Positions 37,216-49,578 of a DNA stretch of 64,000 bases are shown here, piece by piece (position 1 is the first letter of the stretch; each line of letters begins with the position of its first letter). Under the pieces are notes generated by a model. The model was not told where the DNA came from and did no database searches. It saw nothing but the letters and a program-made list of their open reading frames with translations. Origin of the DNA: Phaseolus vulgaris. Lineage: Eukaryota; Streptophyta; Magnoliopsida; Fabales; Fabaceae. The stretch is taken from positions 5,664,791 to 5,728,790 of the forward strand of contig NC_023753.2 in the NCBI RefSeq assembly GCF_000499845.2. Direction: 5' to 3'. The position numbers were made by a program, and so were the translations under genes.

Positions 37216-38661
37216 ATTTTCTATAGCAATCATAAATATCTTCCCACAATTTTATATAATTCATATTTTTTTATAAATATAATTCTTAAATAGTACCACC
37301 GCAAATAATATTTTAAATAAAAACAACTATAATCCACACAAAAAATCAATTAAAATAATTTTGTAATAATTTTTAAATAAAAAGATAAATTTCTAATTTT
37401 ATACGTTTATCAATTTAAAAATGTAATTTTAATCCCACATATTATATTGTTCATAAATTTCCATATATTTTTTACTATTTATCTTAATTCAACCAATTTG
37501 ACTTTCTTCGTATAAAAGAATAAATAAGAAGAAACATATCGCTTTGGTGTTATGGCGAATCTGTGGAGTTTGTGCCCCAATGCAAATTAGAGTAAAACAA
37601 GGAACAATGTTACTTTGGTATCTGTGGGTTAATTTGTCGTTTAGTAGGTTACATGTAAAATCCAAATCCATGTTCTGAACCACAATTCGCAAAATCCAAT
37701 TATTTTATCTTGTTCTCTAAGGTCATGTGACGATAAAGCAAGATGTATCAAGATCCCAAAGAGACGTGAAGATAAAAGAGTCTTATATATGATCAACCGC
37801 AACCGCAACCGCAAGTATTAATTATATTTTTATTTTTAATTGATAATTAATTATAATAAAGTTATTCTGTATAATTAATTATATTTTTATTTTTAATTGA
37901 TAATTAATTATAATAAAGTTATTCATAAGGCTTGTTTTTTATATGATAGTCTCCCTGTCATAAGTGATTATCTTTTGCCATAATCAAATGTATGATTTTA
38001 TTGAAATGATAATTGGACATCTCTATGCCATTATGATGAGTAAATGTTATATGGGATATTAAATGGTGATCCTTATTTATATATTTATATATGTGATGGG
38101 TATAGTAAAGTTTTTGTGTAACTATGTTAATATTGTATGTTTTTTTTTAAGATAATTAGTTATCTTTATGTCATAATGTAGAGTTATAAATGTATTTTTT
38201 TAAATATAATTGATTATTTTTTTATTAATAATAATTATGCGTCATGTTGATATTAAATGATGCTTCATGTTTGTAAAAGTGGTAATCTTAATATGGATTT
38301 TTCTACAACTTTGTTAACACATCTAAACATACTATTGACATCTAAACATACTATGAAGTTCAATCTCAATACATCTTTTGGTAGTGTTCATTAAATAATG
38401 TTTTAATTATAAATAATTAAAGTAAAAAAAAATCATTTTTCTTTTTAATTATTTTTACATATAAAGATAAATTTGTAATCTTACTTTTTATCAATTAAAA
38501 AAAAATAATTATATTACTCACAAATTTTCATAATTCTTACTTTCTACTTTATTTATTTTACTTTCTACTTTATTTATTTTAATCTAAACAATATGTAGGC
38601 TAATATTTGTCATAAAGTTTATGGCACTAAGCTGAAGTTTGGCAGTTGATTTTGTAATATA

Positions 38662-38698
<37 letters not shown>

Positions 38699-39029
38699 TA
38701 TGTTTAAAATACTTATGAGAAATTCAAAAAGTGAATCCAATGCTATTAAATGTATCTTTGATACAATTAACTGACTCTATAAGGCCTCGATAGGATATTA
38801 AATAAGTAGCTTTATAAGAATCTGATAAGATATTAAAGAAATCGAATAAAAAAGTTCAACTTCCGATAATAACACCAGGATGACCCATCTAAAATTTCAA
38901 TTTATGATAAAAGAAAGGAAGAACAGTGGATGCAGAAATTAGAAGAAAGAAAATTTATTTTCTGTTCTTTACCAACAGAACAATATTTGAATATTTTTCT
39001 TAAGGCTAATTTGATGCAGTTATGGTAGT
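37216..39029. other. intergenic; local duplication and TA microsatellite
   Basis: No gene is seen. A ~55-base unit (AATTATATTTTTATTTTTAA to AATAAAGTTATTC) is directly duplicated at about 37817-37924. A TA-dinucleotide run lies at 38656-38695. The stretch nearest 39029 is the 3' flank of the minus-strand fucosidase gene. Confidence 0.6.
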
Positions 39030-40891
39030 TCAGGTGACAGTAAATTTAGAGTGCGAAAAGGGATCAAAATACAATCCAATAGAAGAAATAAGAGGCAGTG
39101 CTCTTGTTTGTGTGATTGTGATCCTCACAACACGAGCATGCACCTCACCAGCATCAAGCCTATGAAGCCTCTTGTAACCCACTGTTGTTGCTTCCACCAT
39201 TAATTTACCATCCACATAGATTTGATGCCCTTTGATCCTTTGACCAAGTCCAATTGCTTCTTGTATTGCAATCACGTTGAATCTCAACAAATTCCCTTCC
39301 CTTGCCCAGATTTCAATCCAATGCTCCTTTTCACCACCATCATCCTCTGGGGCCCAATAGGACCACAAGTGGTCACTGTCTACCATGTTCTCTGCTCCAA
39401 AACCCATTCTTTCACTACTAACTTTAATAGAACCATCTTCAGCAAGATTGTGATGAAAAATAGTGTCAATTGCACTTCTAAACTCTTTTAATCTCTGAGC
39501 ATCAACATCAGTTATAAGGCCAGTTTTATTTGGAGGCACATTGAGAAGTAGCACACAATTTCTTCCAACTGAATTGTAATAAACATCAAGCAACAGGCTC
39601 AGCTTTTTTGGTGATTCTGACTTGTGCCAAAACCATCCCGGTCTAATTGAGATATCACATTCCGCTGGCACCCAATCTGTCCCTTTTGGATCACCACTCC
39701 TCAAATACCTGCATTGCATAACAAAATGCCCTGTTTCGTTAAATCACCCCACCAACTAAATCTTCATCATAATAAGAGAAAAATTGCTGTAGCCTTGGTG
39801 GGTCTCTATCATTTCGAGAGATTTCATCTTTATGAAGGACAAGTTTGGTACCAAATTATAATAAGCATATATCAAAAAGCTTTTCTTAGCCTGCAATAAA
39901 GCTTGACCTTTCGTACATTATCACTATTCTAGTTCAGTGCAACTAACAAAGTGAAAAGGTGACACTTTTTCAAAGAGTGCTTTGCTTAGAAGCAGAACTT
40001 ACCGAGTGATGTTAGGATTTCCAATCGACAAAGAGGTTCGATTTATGGTAGACCAACATGTGTATCCTGCAGAACCGGTTTCTTCTCCCACCCACCTTAC
40101 ATCAGGACCGGCATCGGAGAAGATATTGATGGAACTCTGCAACTCCTTCACCATAGAAAACCAATCTGAAAAGTAATAGGACATATTTTTTGCCTTGGGA
40201 CCCTTTGCTCCATCGAACCAAATCTCTCTGACATTTTGATACCTAAAAAGGCATGACACACCATAAAGGTTTTAAACACGCATCAAACAGGAATTATGAA
40301 ACACAGTAGTAGAGTGGGAACTCACTTCTTGAGCAACTCTTGCAATTGAGCCAAGTAATATTGGTTGTAAAGCAAATCATTACCATATCTAGGATCATGT
40401 CTATCCCAAGGTGAAAGGTAGATCCCTACATCAATTCCCTGTGCAGTGGCTGCATTGACAAAGTCTTGAACAACATCACCCTTGCCACCTTGCCATGGGC
40501 TGCTGATGACAGAATGGTCAGTGTACTTGGAAGGCCAAAGGCAGAAGCCATCATGGTGTTTAGCAGTTAGTATCATCAATGAAATTCCTGCATCTGCTGC
40601 CACAGTGGCCCACTGGGTGGTGTTGAGCCCTGTGGGATTGAAGATTGCCGGGTTTTCCTTGCCAGTACCCCATTCTTTATCAGTGAATGTGTTGACACCA
40701 AAGTGAAGGAACATTACGATTTCCCTTTGTTGCCATTTAATCTGGGAATATGTTGGGAGAGGGAGAATTGGCAAAGGGGGTACTGGGGTCTGCACACTCC
40801 CAGAAGTACAAAATCTGAGTTGTTGGAATAGGAGTGTGAATATAATGAAGAGAGAAGACCACCATAGCCTAAGTCTAACCATCATGCTCAT
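39030..40891 (-). CDS. FUC1: alpha-L-fucosidase, GH29 (FUC1 type), 3 exons
   Basis: Exons in order of transcription are 40891-40326, 40242-40003 and 39708-39030. Splice borders are GT-AG and the phases fit, giving 494 residues, close to the length of plant FUC1 proteins. A signal peptide occupies about residues 1-30 (WWSSLFIIFTLLFQQLRFCTS), so the product is secreted to the wall or apoplast. The GH29 barrel shows MFLHFGVNTFTDKEWG, LTAKHHDGFCLWPSKYTDHS, GIYLSPWDRH and REIWFDGAKG; the Asp in WFDG (residue 199) is the family's catalytic nucleophile. The C-terminal ~150 residues look like the beta-sandwich found after the barrel. Plant FUC1 enzymes remove alpha-linked fucose from glycan epitopes; the exact linkage preference here is inferred. 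The frame is intact. Confidence 0.95.
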
Positions 40892-40921
40892 ATTCTTCTG
40901 CTACTTCTCATTAGTTACTGC

Positions 40922-40929
40922 TATATATA
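40922..40929 (-). promoter_or_regulatory. TATA box of the fucosidase gene
   Basis: The minus strand has TATATATA inside GAGTATATATAGCAG, about 31 bases upstream of the first ATG at 40891. With usual spacing, transcription would start almost at that ATG, so the in-frame ATGs at 40885 or 40882 (residues 3 and 4) may be the real start. The signal peptide is kept in either case. Confidence 0.55.
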
Positions 40930-42225
40930 CTCTACCGGCAATGCTCACAGAAAACGGATGTCTCAAAGACTAATTTATTCTGATAATTGTTACACGTTTT
41001 ACTTTTCCCTTTTTTTGTCTTCTACTCCTACTAAAGTTATTAATACTCATATTTAATATAGTGATATTTATTAAGAAGTGATTATAAGATTTAATTTACA
41101 CAGGTTATTATTTTGAGCCGATGTGATATATTTAATATATTTTCTATAGACTTTTCTTGTATGTAAGACAGTATTACGTCACCAAATATTTGATAGAATA
41201 AACTTGAAATAATTTGAAATGATTTTGATATAAGAAATGTAATTTTAACTATAACTCAAGTAAAACTTGTTTATAAGAAGACTCAATCTTTATCTCTAAT
41301 TAATGTTTGTTGAAAAATATATTTTCACGTCTTATATGGTGATATTTTTAATATTTTTTAGTATTGTTAAAAATATATTATTTAAAAAAATAAATTACAT
41401 ATTACTATAATAAATTAATAATAATTATAATTATAAAATTAGTATTAATATTATCACAATTTTTTAGTGATAAATGATAAAATAAATATTATATAAAGAT
41501 AAAATTGAGAAAAAAAAAACAGGAGAATAATCGTCTTTATATAGGTATATAGACGTTGATAAGAATATGTTATTAAGAATGGAAGTATTAACTGGGCTAA
41601 GGAGTTTATAATGGAGCAATGACATAAAGAAAAGATTCCATTTTGCTTTAAGTTTGATTGGGGTCCCAACTTTTTCTCTCTTCTGAATGATGATCAGACT
41701 ATGAGTTCCAATTATTCACAATACTACTCACGAGCCAAAAGCTACCTTCTGCAACCACCTTTCATTTTTTTTGCGTCAATTTAGAAGCTGTCATCCAGTA
41801 AGATATAAACTTTACTTTAATATATTATTATGTAACTAATTATCCTTGTATTTTACAATAAATTTTACATATTTATAACTGTATTTTTAGGTACTTTAAT
41901 ATATTATTATATAATTAATTATTATTGTATTTTACAATAAAATTTAACTTTGTATTTTTATATACATGTATTGTATTTTTAGGTTAGTATGTAAGAAATA
42001 AAAAGTATAATTTTTTTCCAGATCACAGAATTTTATAGCCAAATTATGATTTTGGCTTTATCCAATCATCACTTTTCAATACCTTCAAAATACATATCAA
42101 AAATCTTTTTCAAAGAAAGAGACACTCTCCCACAGATAATAGTGAACATGCACCAACAATAAGTGGAGGAAAATATCTTGGTTTTATGATTATTCAACAA
42201 GCTATAATACAACTTTGAAGATCTA
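40930..42225. other. intergenic, no gene seen
   Basis: This is the promoter side of the fucosidase gene and further AT-rich DNA. A ~75-base stretch with TACTTTAATATATTATTATAT and GTATTTTACAATAAA occurs twice near 41815-41865 and 41891-41945, a local duplication. Confidence 0.4.
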
Positions 42226-42526
42226 AACTAAAAAAATCATCAAATAAAAATCAATTTTATAGATAAAAAATAATTAATTATTATAATATTAAATTAAATA
42301 CTAAAAAAAATTTGATTTTTAAATTAATTTTTATTATTGTTAAATAATTTTTTAATTACCTACTAAAACTTTTACTATCAAATTTAAAAACTATTTAACA
42401 ATAATATAAATTAATTTAGAAACCAATTTTTTTTTAGTTTCTAAAATGGTCTCTAATTTAGTCAATATAACAACTAATTATTTTTTTCTCTAAAATTAAT
42501 TTTTATTTAATAATTATTTTATAGTG
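42226..42526. mobile_element. fold-back MITE with CACTA-like ends, copy 1
   Basis: The right end reads ATTTTATAGTG, the complement of CACTATAAAAT. The body is a long imperfect palindrome: TCTAATTTAG, TTTAGAAACCAATTTTTTTT and TATTAAATTAAATACTAAAA arms meet around CTACTAAAACTTTTACTATC. Four more copies occur at 46.15, 50.19, 51.52 and 52.28 kb. Confidence 0.65.
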
Positions 42527-43400
42527 ATGATATAAAATTGATTGAAATTGTTGTAATGGAATCATATACTATTTTTTCTTAGCTTGATATTTTATCTTTA
42601 AGGTGAATTTTTTCAAGCAAAGTTTTACTGGAACACATTCTTTAATTAAATATATTTTTCATATAATTTCTTATCAAATTGTTTGAAAATAACTGACTAT
42701 CTTAATAATTTGAAGTCATTTGAAAATAAACTATCAAAATATAAAATAATCTAAACATTTTCAACATTCTGAATGAAATATTGACACTAAAATGTTGTGG
42801 CATAAAAATTGAAATGTCAATCATTCACATTGTTTAGATTGGGGGGTGCTCTTTAGATAAGGACGGATGAAAGGAACACATGAAAGGGTGGGAGAGCGGT
42901 GAAAGAGAAAGTTGAGTGGGTGAGGGTGCCTTGCAGCTTTGGAGAGAAAAGAGAGTTAAGAGAAGATAAAGCAACGTAATACATATGTGTTTTACCATTG
43001 TGTCCTCACTTTTCTTCACTTTTTTTTTTGTCCTCACTTTTCTTCACTTTTTTTTTTGACCTCACTTTTCTTCACTTTTTTTTTTTGTCCTCACTTTTCT
43101 TCACTTTTTTTTTTTTGAATGAATTGATATCATACTCTTGCCATGCACGATAGTATTCCATTCGAAGATTCTTGACTTTGGCACAATGAATCTCTTTGAC
43201 CTAATTGAATGTGATCAATGTATGCCTGTATAGATTAGGTCATAAATAAGTTAGATGATTCACGAGAGTTGTTATATAACCATGCTTCTTAGAAACACAT
43301 ATCTGCATTCAAACAAACATGTGCAATGCTTCAGTGGCTTTGGAGAGTTAGTAGAGTGCAAAAGGCAGTCAGTTGAAATTGCATCTTCGATCTCAAGTTA
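42527..43400. other. intergenic with a pyrimidine minisatellite
   Basis: At 43002-43117, four tandem copies of a 28-31-base unit (TCCTCACTTTTCTTCAC followed by 9-12 T) occur. The unit variants differ mainly in the length of the T run. No gene is seen. Confidence 0.7.
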
Positions 43401-43427
43401 ACCACTGTGATGATTTTTTATGCTTCC

Positions 43428-43502
43428 TAATCGATTAACATTAAAGAAGCACAATACATTTAATCGATTATTTCATAAAAAATAGTTGATAATCGATTAA
43501 AT
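43428..43502. repeat. cluster of three TAATCGATTA palindromes
   Basis: The 10-base palindrome TAATCGATTA appears three times within ~75 bases (about 43428, 43460 and 43491), separated by A/T-rich spacers that include ATTTCATAAAAAATAG. Such clusters occur in dispersed legume repeats. I cannot delimit an element around it. Confidence 0.45.
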
Positions 43503-44249
43503 AGAATACATAATTAATTATGTCCTATTTTTTTGGAGTCTAGTTGATTATCTGTGGTATCAAAAAAATATTGTACTTTTATCAATACTGGTGGGAGCAC
43601 GAGTTCCTTCGTTGCACCTATTTGTGATTGTGGAGATTTTGTTATTTCGTGAACAAGTGAAAAAAATCGCGGAAAGACGATTTTAGGATTATCCTAAGTA
43701 CAAGGTAAAATTTATTCAATTAGATTTGGTGCAAACTTAAATAATGTTATTTTAAAGTTATTCATTGTTGAATTTTATATTTTTCTTTAAAACAGATTAG
43801 AAGTGGCATGTTTCTATGATGTAATTTTTTCAAATGGTGCATTGAAAATTTGGCGATGAAAAAAATGCAATTACGGTTAGACAAAGAAATAAGATATGTC
43901 TTTTAGAAAAAGTTTAAAGGTCTCCACAAAAAAGATTTTCAATTAACATTATTATGTTCTTAATTTTGTACTAATTTCAAAATTAGAAAAAAATTAACAA
44001 GTCACTATCTCCCAAATTAAATGTAATGAATTTTTGTAATTTTGCATTATCCTATATTTTATTTTAGTGTGCAATTACCATGTATTCATCGTAACTATAT
44101 ATTAAAAGTGATATTTTATTATTTTTTATAGTGCATGTAAAATTAATAAATGACATTAATCATGAAACAAATTTCAATACACCACAACCTTCTTTGTACA
44201 ATAAATATCCTCTATTTTTTCACTATTTTATACCTTAAAAATTGAAATA

Positions 44250-44895
44250 AAGAATCATAAATCAAATATAAAATATCATTTTTTATGTTATTAATTCATA
44301 TAATATAATATTGTTAAATTTTAAACATACACTAAAATTTTCTTACCCAAATTTTAAATAATCATTTACTTTTTAAAATATATTATTTTTTTCATAATAA
44401 TAATAATAATAAAAATCTCATTAATATTAATTGTCTTATATAATAATATATATATATATATATATAACATAATATAAATTAAATTAAATAATCATAAATA
44501 ATATTAAAATTATCTAAATACATTAATTCAACTAGCATATTAATAAAATAAAAAATAATATAATTATATTTAAATTTATAATTTTTTATATTATTTTATT
44601 TATAATTTTAATTTTACATTATTTTAATTAACTAAAATGTGCACAAAATTAATGATTACTTTTTTTCTTTTTTCTACACACTAGGATAAATTTTTAATAT
44701 TACAATTTACATTATTAAAAATAATTCAAAATACACTTATAATCATCCCATCATTCAAATATTTCAATAAACTTCTCTCACACATTCACTCTAACATACC
44801 TAAATCCAAACATCCTCAATTTTTTTCACACTTTTTTCTCAAATCCTCACACTTCCATTCTCTCACACCCTCAATTTTCAACTTCCCAATCCAAA
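44250..44895. mobile_element. inverse-orientation relative of the 8.39-9.26 kb TIR element
   Basis: Read on the minus strand from 44895, the sequence gives TTTGTTTGGATTGGGAAG, then GAGGGTGTGAGAGAATGG, then a second TGTTTGGATTTAGG about 84 bases in, then GAAGTTTATTGAAATATTTG and a very AT-rich body. This matches the order and spacing of the 8.39-kb element. The left (inner) end is not recognisable, so the start given is approximate. A TA run lies near 44445-44466. Confidence 0.5.
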
Positions 44896-46150
44896 CAAAA
44901 CATAAAAGATGAAACGTCTCAAAGGTCAAAAATTCATCATTAATATTGAAAAACCTCTCATTAATGAACATTAAATACACAAAACATCTCATTAATGAAC
45001 ATTAAATACACAAGAACCTCTCAATAATAAATATTAAATAGACAAAAACCTCAAAAGATGGTAGTGACACTCAAATATTGTGCATAAAAAGTTGAAATGT
45101 CAATCATCAAAAGATGAAACATTTTTAAGGGGTAAAAATTCCATTATTAATAGTGAAAACTCCATCATTAATGAACTCGTTTATTTCTCAAATCGATCAA
45201 CCTACACCTTATTCATAAATTCTGGAGAAATTTATGTAAGTACGTGTATCCAAAAAAAATGAATAATAATGTATCAACATATAAAATCAGATTAGATCAA
45301 GTTCACCTGTATAAGTACTTACTTAATTTTTTTATTCATTTCATACTCTTGTATCGTATATTTTCTAATTTTTATTAACTTAACGTCGAGAAAAATTCTG
45401 TTAATGAATTTCTCCATTGACTTCATAAATAATCTATCGATTAACTCTCATATGTACAAACTTAACTTTCCAACAATATCATCTCCTCTTCCCAAAAATA
45501 TCATTTCCTGGTGGAGTGAGTCACTATTTTTTCTAATAAGAATAACAAGAAATTTGTATTTTTTTCAGGAAAAAAATACATATTCCTAATAATGTTTATT
45601 CATGGTAAGAAAAAACAGAAAAAACAGAAAAAAAGATAATAATTTTTTTCATAGTAACTACTTTATGAAAAATAAGAATAAATATTATATTGATATTTGC
45701 AAATCTTAAATAACTTATGGAGATTATACTATTTATACTATAAGTATTACGGTAATTAAATATAAGTGGAAAAATAACTGTTTTTTCTACTAAATATAAG
45801 TGGAAAAAAATAAATAAAATAACTAAAAAAAACTCAAAACGTTAAAAAAACTGTTTTTTCTACTCTTTTACGTTAAGAAATAAATGAAGTTGCAGTAACT
45901 TCAGCCTTACTTGTTGAAATATTAGGCTTTGCAGTCATTTATTTGTTTTCGGTGTATAATGATGCCTATAGTTGTAAGATGTCGGTCAATTCATTAATGA
46001 CCGCAACATGCTGTTAAGATTTTTTTTATACTTTTTTATTTGTTAAAAAATATTTTGTTTATTTTTATGCAAGAAAATTTGATAAATTTCTATAAAATTA
46101 AACAATTTAAGTGATGGTTATATTTAGGAAATTATTTACGATTCCATCAC
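44896..46150. other. intergenic, small local duplications
   Basis: No gene is seen. Near 44925-45045 a ~35-base unit with CTCATTAATGAACATTAAATACACAA is repeated two to three times. CAAAAGATGAAAC and GTGCATAAAAAGTTGAAATG words recur in this stretch. Confidence 0.4.
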
Positions 46151-46152
46151 AT

Positions 46153-46512
46153 ACTACTAAAAAATCATTAAACAAAAATTAATTTAAAAAAAATAAATTG
46201 ATTGATATAATAATTAAATTAAATATTATTTTAAAAATTAATTAAATTTTTATTTTTAAATTAATTTTTATTATTGATAAATAGTTTTAAATTAGTATCT
46301 AATTAGTTACTAAAATTTTAAGTACCAATTATTTTATTCTAAATTTGATAGAAAAATTTTAGTATTAAAAACTGTTTATCAACAATAAAAATAAATTTAG
46401 AAACTAATAATTTTTTAATTTCTAAAATAATATATAATTTAATTATTATAATAATTATTTTTTTTAATTTTTAAAATTAATTTTTATTTAATAATTTTCT
46501 TGTAATATATAG
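46153..46512. mobile_element. fold-back MITE with CACTA-like ends, copy 2
   Basis: The left end contains ACTACTAAAAAATCATTAAA and the right end TTTAATAATTTTCTTGTAAT, roughly mutual complements. The centre shows TTAGTTACTAAAATTTTAAG with palindromic arms (TTTTTATTATTGATAAATAG against TTATCAACAATAAAAATAAA). Same family as copy 1. Confidence 0.65.
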
Positions 46513-47558
46513 TTTATATTATAACGTTAATAATCTAAGAGGAGTTTTTCAATATATCTTTTAGTTTAAACATAACAAATTTATAATTAATACATACTTA
46601 TTGAGATTTTTTTAATTGAAATAATTACATTAGCTTTGTATGTCATATGATTTTCTTTTCAAAATTACCATTAAACAACTAATGTACCGAGAATACATAT
46701 TTGGCTTTTGAAAATTGAACTCTTTAGTTCTTTGATATTTACTAGAAAAACACAATTCATAACGTTTCTAAACCTATTTTCGATATAAAAAAAATCCATT
46801 CTAGAAAAATCTCTTATAAAGTTATAAAACAAAATCAAAATCATTTTTAAAACTGGAGGGATAAAGTACTTTTTCATAATTAAAAAGCACAAATTTTGAT
46901 AGATTCACTTCTTATTTAATTATTTTCATTATTTATTTTATAATTCTTAATAGTTTTAGCCAATAATAAACTGTGTTGAAAAGATTGGGTTAAAGAGTAC
47001 ATTATTAGTAATTTTTATTGTGAACAACGAATACACTCACACTGACTTGCATAAAAAAATTGATTTTCTCGTAATTAAATTTTATAAGAATTTAAGAGTA
47101 TACAACAAAAGTTAATATTTAAGAGTATTTTCTTTCTTTATAAAAAAAGAAAAAGACCATTTTTAGAATTTTAATTGATATTCTTAAAATATTATGAAAT
47201 ATATTAATAAAATACTCATCCATTCCCGTATATAAGTGTAATTATTCATTGAACTGATTAAAAAGATCTCTTAAACTATGAACTTGCATTAAATATATAC
47301 TTAAACTTAACTATTTTTATTGATGTTATTAACTAGTTTTTTTTATTTATATATAAGATGAGAGTTAATATATTTTTTATTCATGAAATATTGGTTCTTT
47401 CTACATAGTCAATAACTCTGCTGCTGATGGTCCTCACCTGTCAACTGCTACACCTAACCATTTGCCACATAAACTTTGCCAGATGTTATTTTCTTCTGTG
47501 CCCTTATTTAAACCTTCTATTTATACCTCTACTTCCCCACTCCTTCAATCATCTCATA
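46513..47558. other. intergenic; 5' flank of the KCS-like gene
   Basis: No gene is seen. Two TATA-like candidates precede the KCS-like gene: TTATATATAA near 47348 and TATTTAAA/TATTTATA near 47504-47525. The second pair suits the chosen ATG at 47559; the first would make the upstream in-frame ATG at 47427 the first AUG. Confidence 0.4.
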
Positions 47559-49007
47559 ATGGAAGCCATTTCCAACAACCTCCCTCTCCCCCATGCAATC
47601 CTCCCTCACCCATTCTCTCTCTTGGCAAACCACCTCCTTTCAAAACTCTCTATTTTTCTTTGGCCCTTCATCTTCTCACTTCAAACATTCTTACTTCTGC
47701 AAAACTCCAAACTCATGTTTCATTTTGTGCTACTATGTTTCCTCCTTCTTTGTTTCCTCCTGAAACACTTCCTCTCAAAGCCCTCTCCCATTTACCTTGT
47801 GGATTTCTCATGTCTCAAGCCACCAAGCCATTGCAGGGTGCCTTTTGCAACATTTATTGAAAATGCTTCCATGTGGGAAGTTTTTGACACTGAAAGCATA
47901 GATTTCATGGACAAAATCCTCCATTCCTCAGGACAAAGTGAAGAGACTTGCCTCCCCCCAGCCTTGCACTACATTCCTCCAAAGACTCACCATACAGAAT
48001 CCATCAAAGAGGTGCAAATGGTTCTGTTCCCCATCCTGGACGATCTTCTTGCAAAGACCAACGTTTCACCTCTTGATATAGATATACTTATGATAAACTG
48101 CAGTGGCTTTTGCCCCTCACCTTCTTTAACCTCCCTTGTCATTGGAAAATACTCAATGAGAAGCGACATCAAGAGCTATAATGTCTCTGGCATGGGGTGC
48201 AGTGCAAGTGCCCTTTGTATTGATATGGCTCAGAATCTTTTAAGGGTTCACAAGAACTCTAATGCTCTTCTTCTCAGCACGGAGATTTTGTCAACAGGTT
48301 GGTATTCAGGCAACGAAAAGTCCAAGCTGCTCATCAATTGCCTCTTTCGGATGGGAAGTGCAGCAATCCTTCTCTCAAACAAGAAAGCAGCGAATAAAAC
48401 TGCAAAATACAGGTTGGTTAGGACACGTAGAGCACAGAGGGCCTTTGATGACAAAGCTTATTTTTCTGCCTTTAGGGAAGAAGATTCTGATGGAAAACTT
48501 GGGGTGACACTGAAGAGGGACTTACTTAATGTGGCTGGTGAAACTCTCCGTGCAAACATCTCCATCTTGGGATGTGACATCCTGCCTCTTTCAGAGAAGT
48601 TTCGGTGTGGAGTTTCTGTGATCAAGAAGAAGTTCCTCAAGTCTGATCAAACTTACGTGCCAAATTTTAAGACAGTGATACAACACTTCTGCTTGCCATG
48701 TTCAGGGAGACCGGTGATTAGAGAAATAGGGAAAGGGTTGAAGCTCTCAGAGAGAGACATTGAACCTGCTTTGATGACACTGCATAGGTTTGGAAACCAG
48801 TCTTCTTCCTCACTGTGGTATGAACTAGCTTACTTGGAAGCCAAGGAAAGAGTGCACAAGGGTGACAAGGTTTGGCTGCTTGGAATGGGAAGTGGACCCA
48901 AATGTAACAGTGTTGTTTTCCAGTGTATTAGTCCTATAGTTGGAGAGTACAAGAAGGGACCATGGGCAGATTGCATCCATCAGTACCCAATAATAACCAT
49001 GGACTAA
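47559..49007 (+). CDS. 3-ketoacyl-CoA synthase-like protein (FAE1/KCS family), probable non-catalytic clade
   Basis: Single exon, 482 residues from the ATG at 47559. An in-frame ATG at 47427 would add 44 residues that look like leader sequence. Two hydrophobic segments (about residues 28-48 and 53-72) are the membrane anchors usual for ER-bound KCS enzymes of very-long-chain fatty-acid elongation. The FAE1/CUT1 domain shows LVDFSCLKPP, LMINCSGFCPSPSLTSLV, the nucleophile region SGMGCSAS (Cys214), LHRFGNQSSSSLWYELAY (His409, Asn413) and a KCNSVVF end. However, the segment normally CIHAGGRAV reads CLPCSGRPV, with Pro380 where the catalytic His belongs. The normally His-bearing LVHTVRTHKGADD segment reads LVRTRRAQRAFDD. 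From memory this pattern belongs to the KCS3/KCS12/KCS19 group, one member of which (KCS3) is reported as a non-catalytic regulator of KCS6 in wax synthesis. Regulation rather than catalysis is therefore plausible here. Confidence 0.92.
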   Translation: MEAISNNLPLPHAILPHPFSLLANHLLSKLSIFLWPFIFSLQTFLLLQNSKLMFHFVLLCFLLLCFLLKHFLSKPSPIYLVDFSCLKPPSHCRVPFATFIENASMWEVFDTESIDFMDKILHSSGQSEETCLPPALHYIPPKTHHTESIKEVQMVLFPILDDLLAKTNVSPLDIDILMINCSGFCPSPSLTSLVIGKYSMRSDIKSYNVSGMGCSASALCIDMAQNLLRVHKNSNALLLSTEILSTGWYSGNEKSKLLINCLFRMGSAAILLSNKKAANKTAKYRLVRTRRAQRAFDDKAYFSAFREEDSDGKLGVTLKRDLLNVAGETLRANISILGCDILPLSEKFRCGVSVIKKKFLKSDQTYVPNFKTVIQHFCLPCSGRPVIREIGKGLKLSERDIEPALMTLHRFGNQSSSSLWYELAYLEAKERVHKGDKVWLLGMGSGPKCNSVVFQCISPIVGEYKKGPWADCIHQYPIITMD

Positions 49008-49537
49008 GAACTCTCACTGCTTTTTAACTATATATGTTATCTTCTGGGTTTTAAATGAATACGGCTACTGGCGCATTTCTTAGTAAGCTACTCAGCATTG
49101 TTGTTAAACTATATCGTGATAGTGAGAAAAGGCTACTATAATATAATGTAAAATACAATTTTTATCATTCACTTTTGCTGCTCCAAATAAATATTACTCA
49201 TAATTTTCTACAACAAAGTGTATCGTATTGAACATGCCATGATATAATCCACGCAATAATATATATGTGTCTTCATTGTATCAATTTAATGGAACAGAAA
49301 AATTTGAAATATGTTATATAGATCAGGTTTGCACCGTCTAGTTTGCACAATTGTAAGTTGTAATTATTCAGACTATATGTACACCTAGTTTGATTCTACT
49401 TTTCAGGAGAGTCGTATATTATCGTGCAAATTCCAACAAAAAATTGTACAACACGTCAAAGAACAAGTATATTTATGTAATAATATTCCTGGTTCATAGA
49501 GAAACGAGTTCAGCTATACTTTTGTGCAGATGTAGGG

Positions 49538-49578
<41 letters not shown>

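Noticed and set aside
42834..43037. 67-codon minus-strand frame starting MRTKKK
   Set aside because: Its start is in the pyrimidine minisatellite and the rest has no conserved features.
47427..47558. N-terminal extension of the KCS-like gene from the ATG at 47427
   Set aside because: The added residues look like untranslated leader and the ATG at 47559 gives a normal N-terminus; not excluded.
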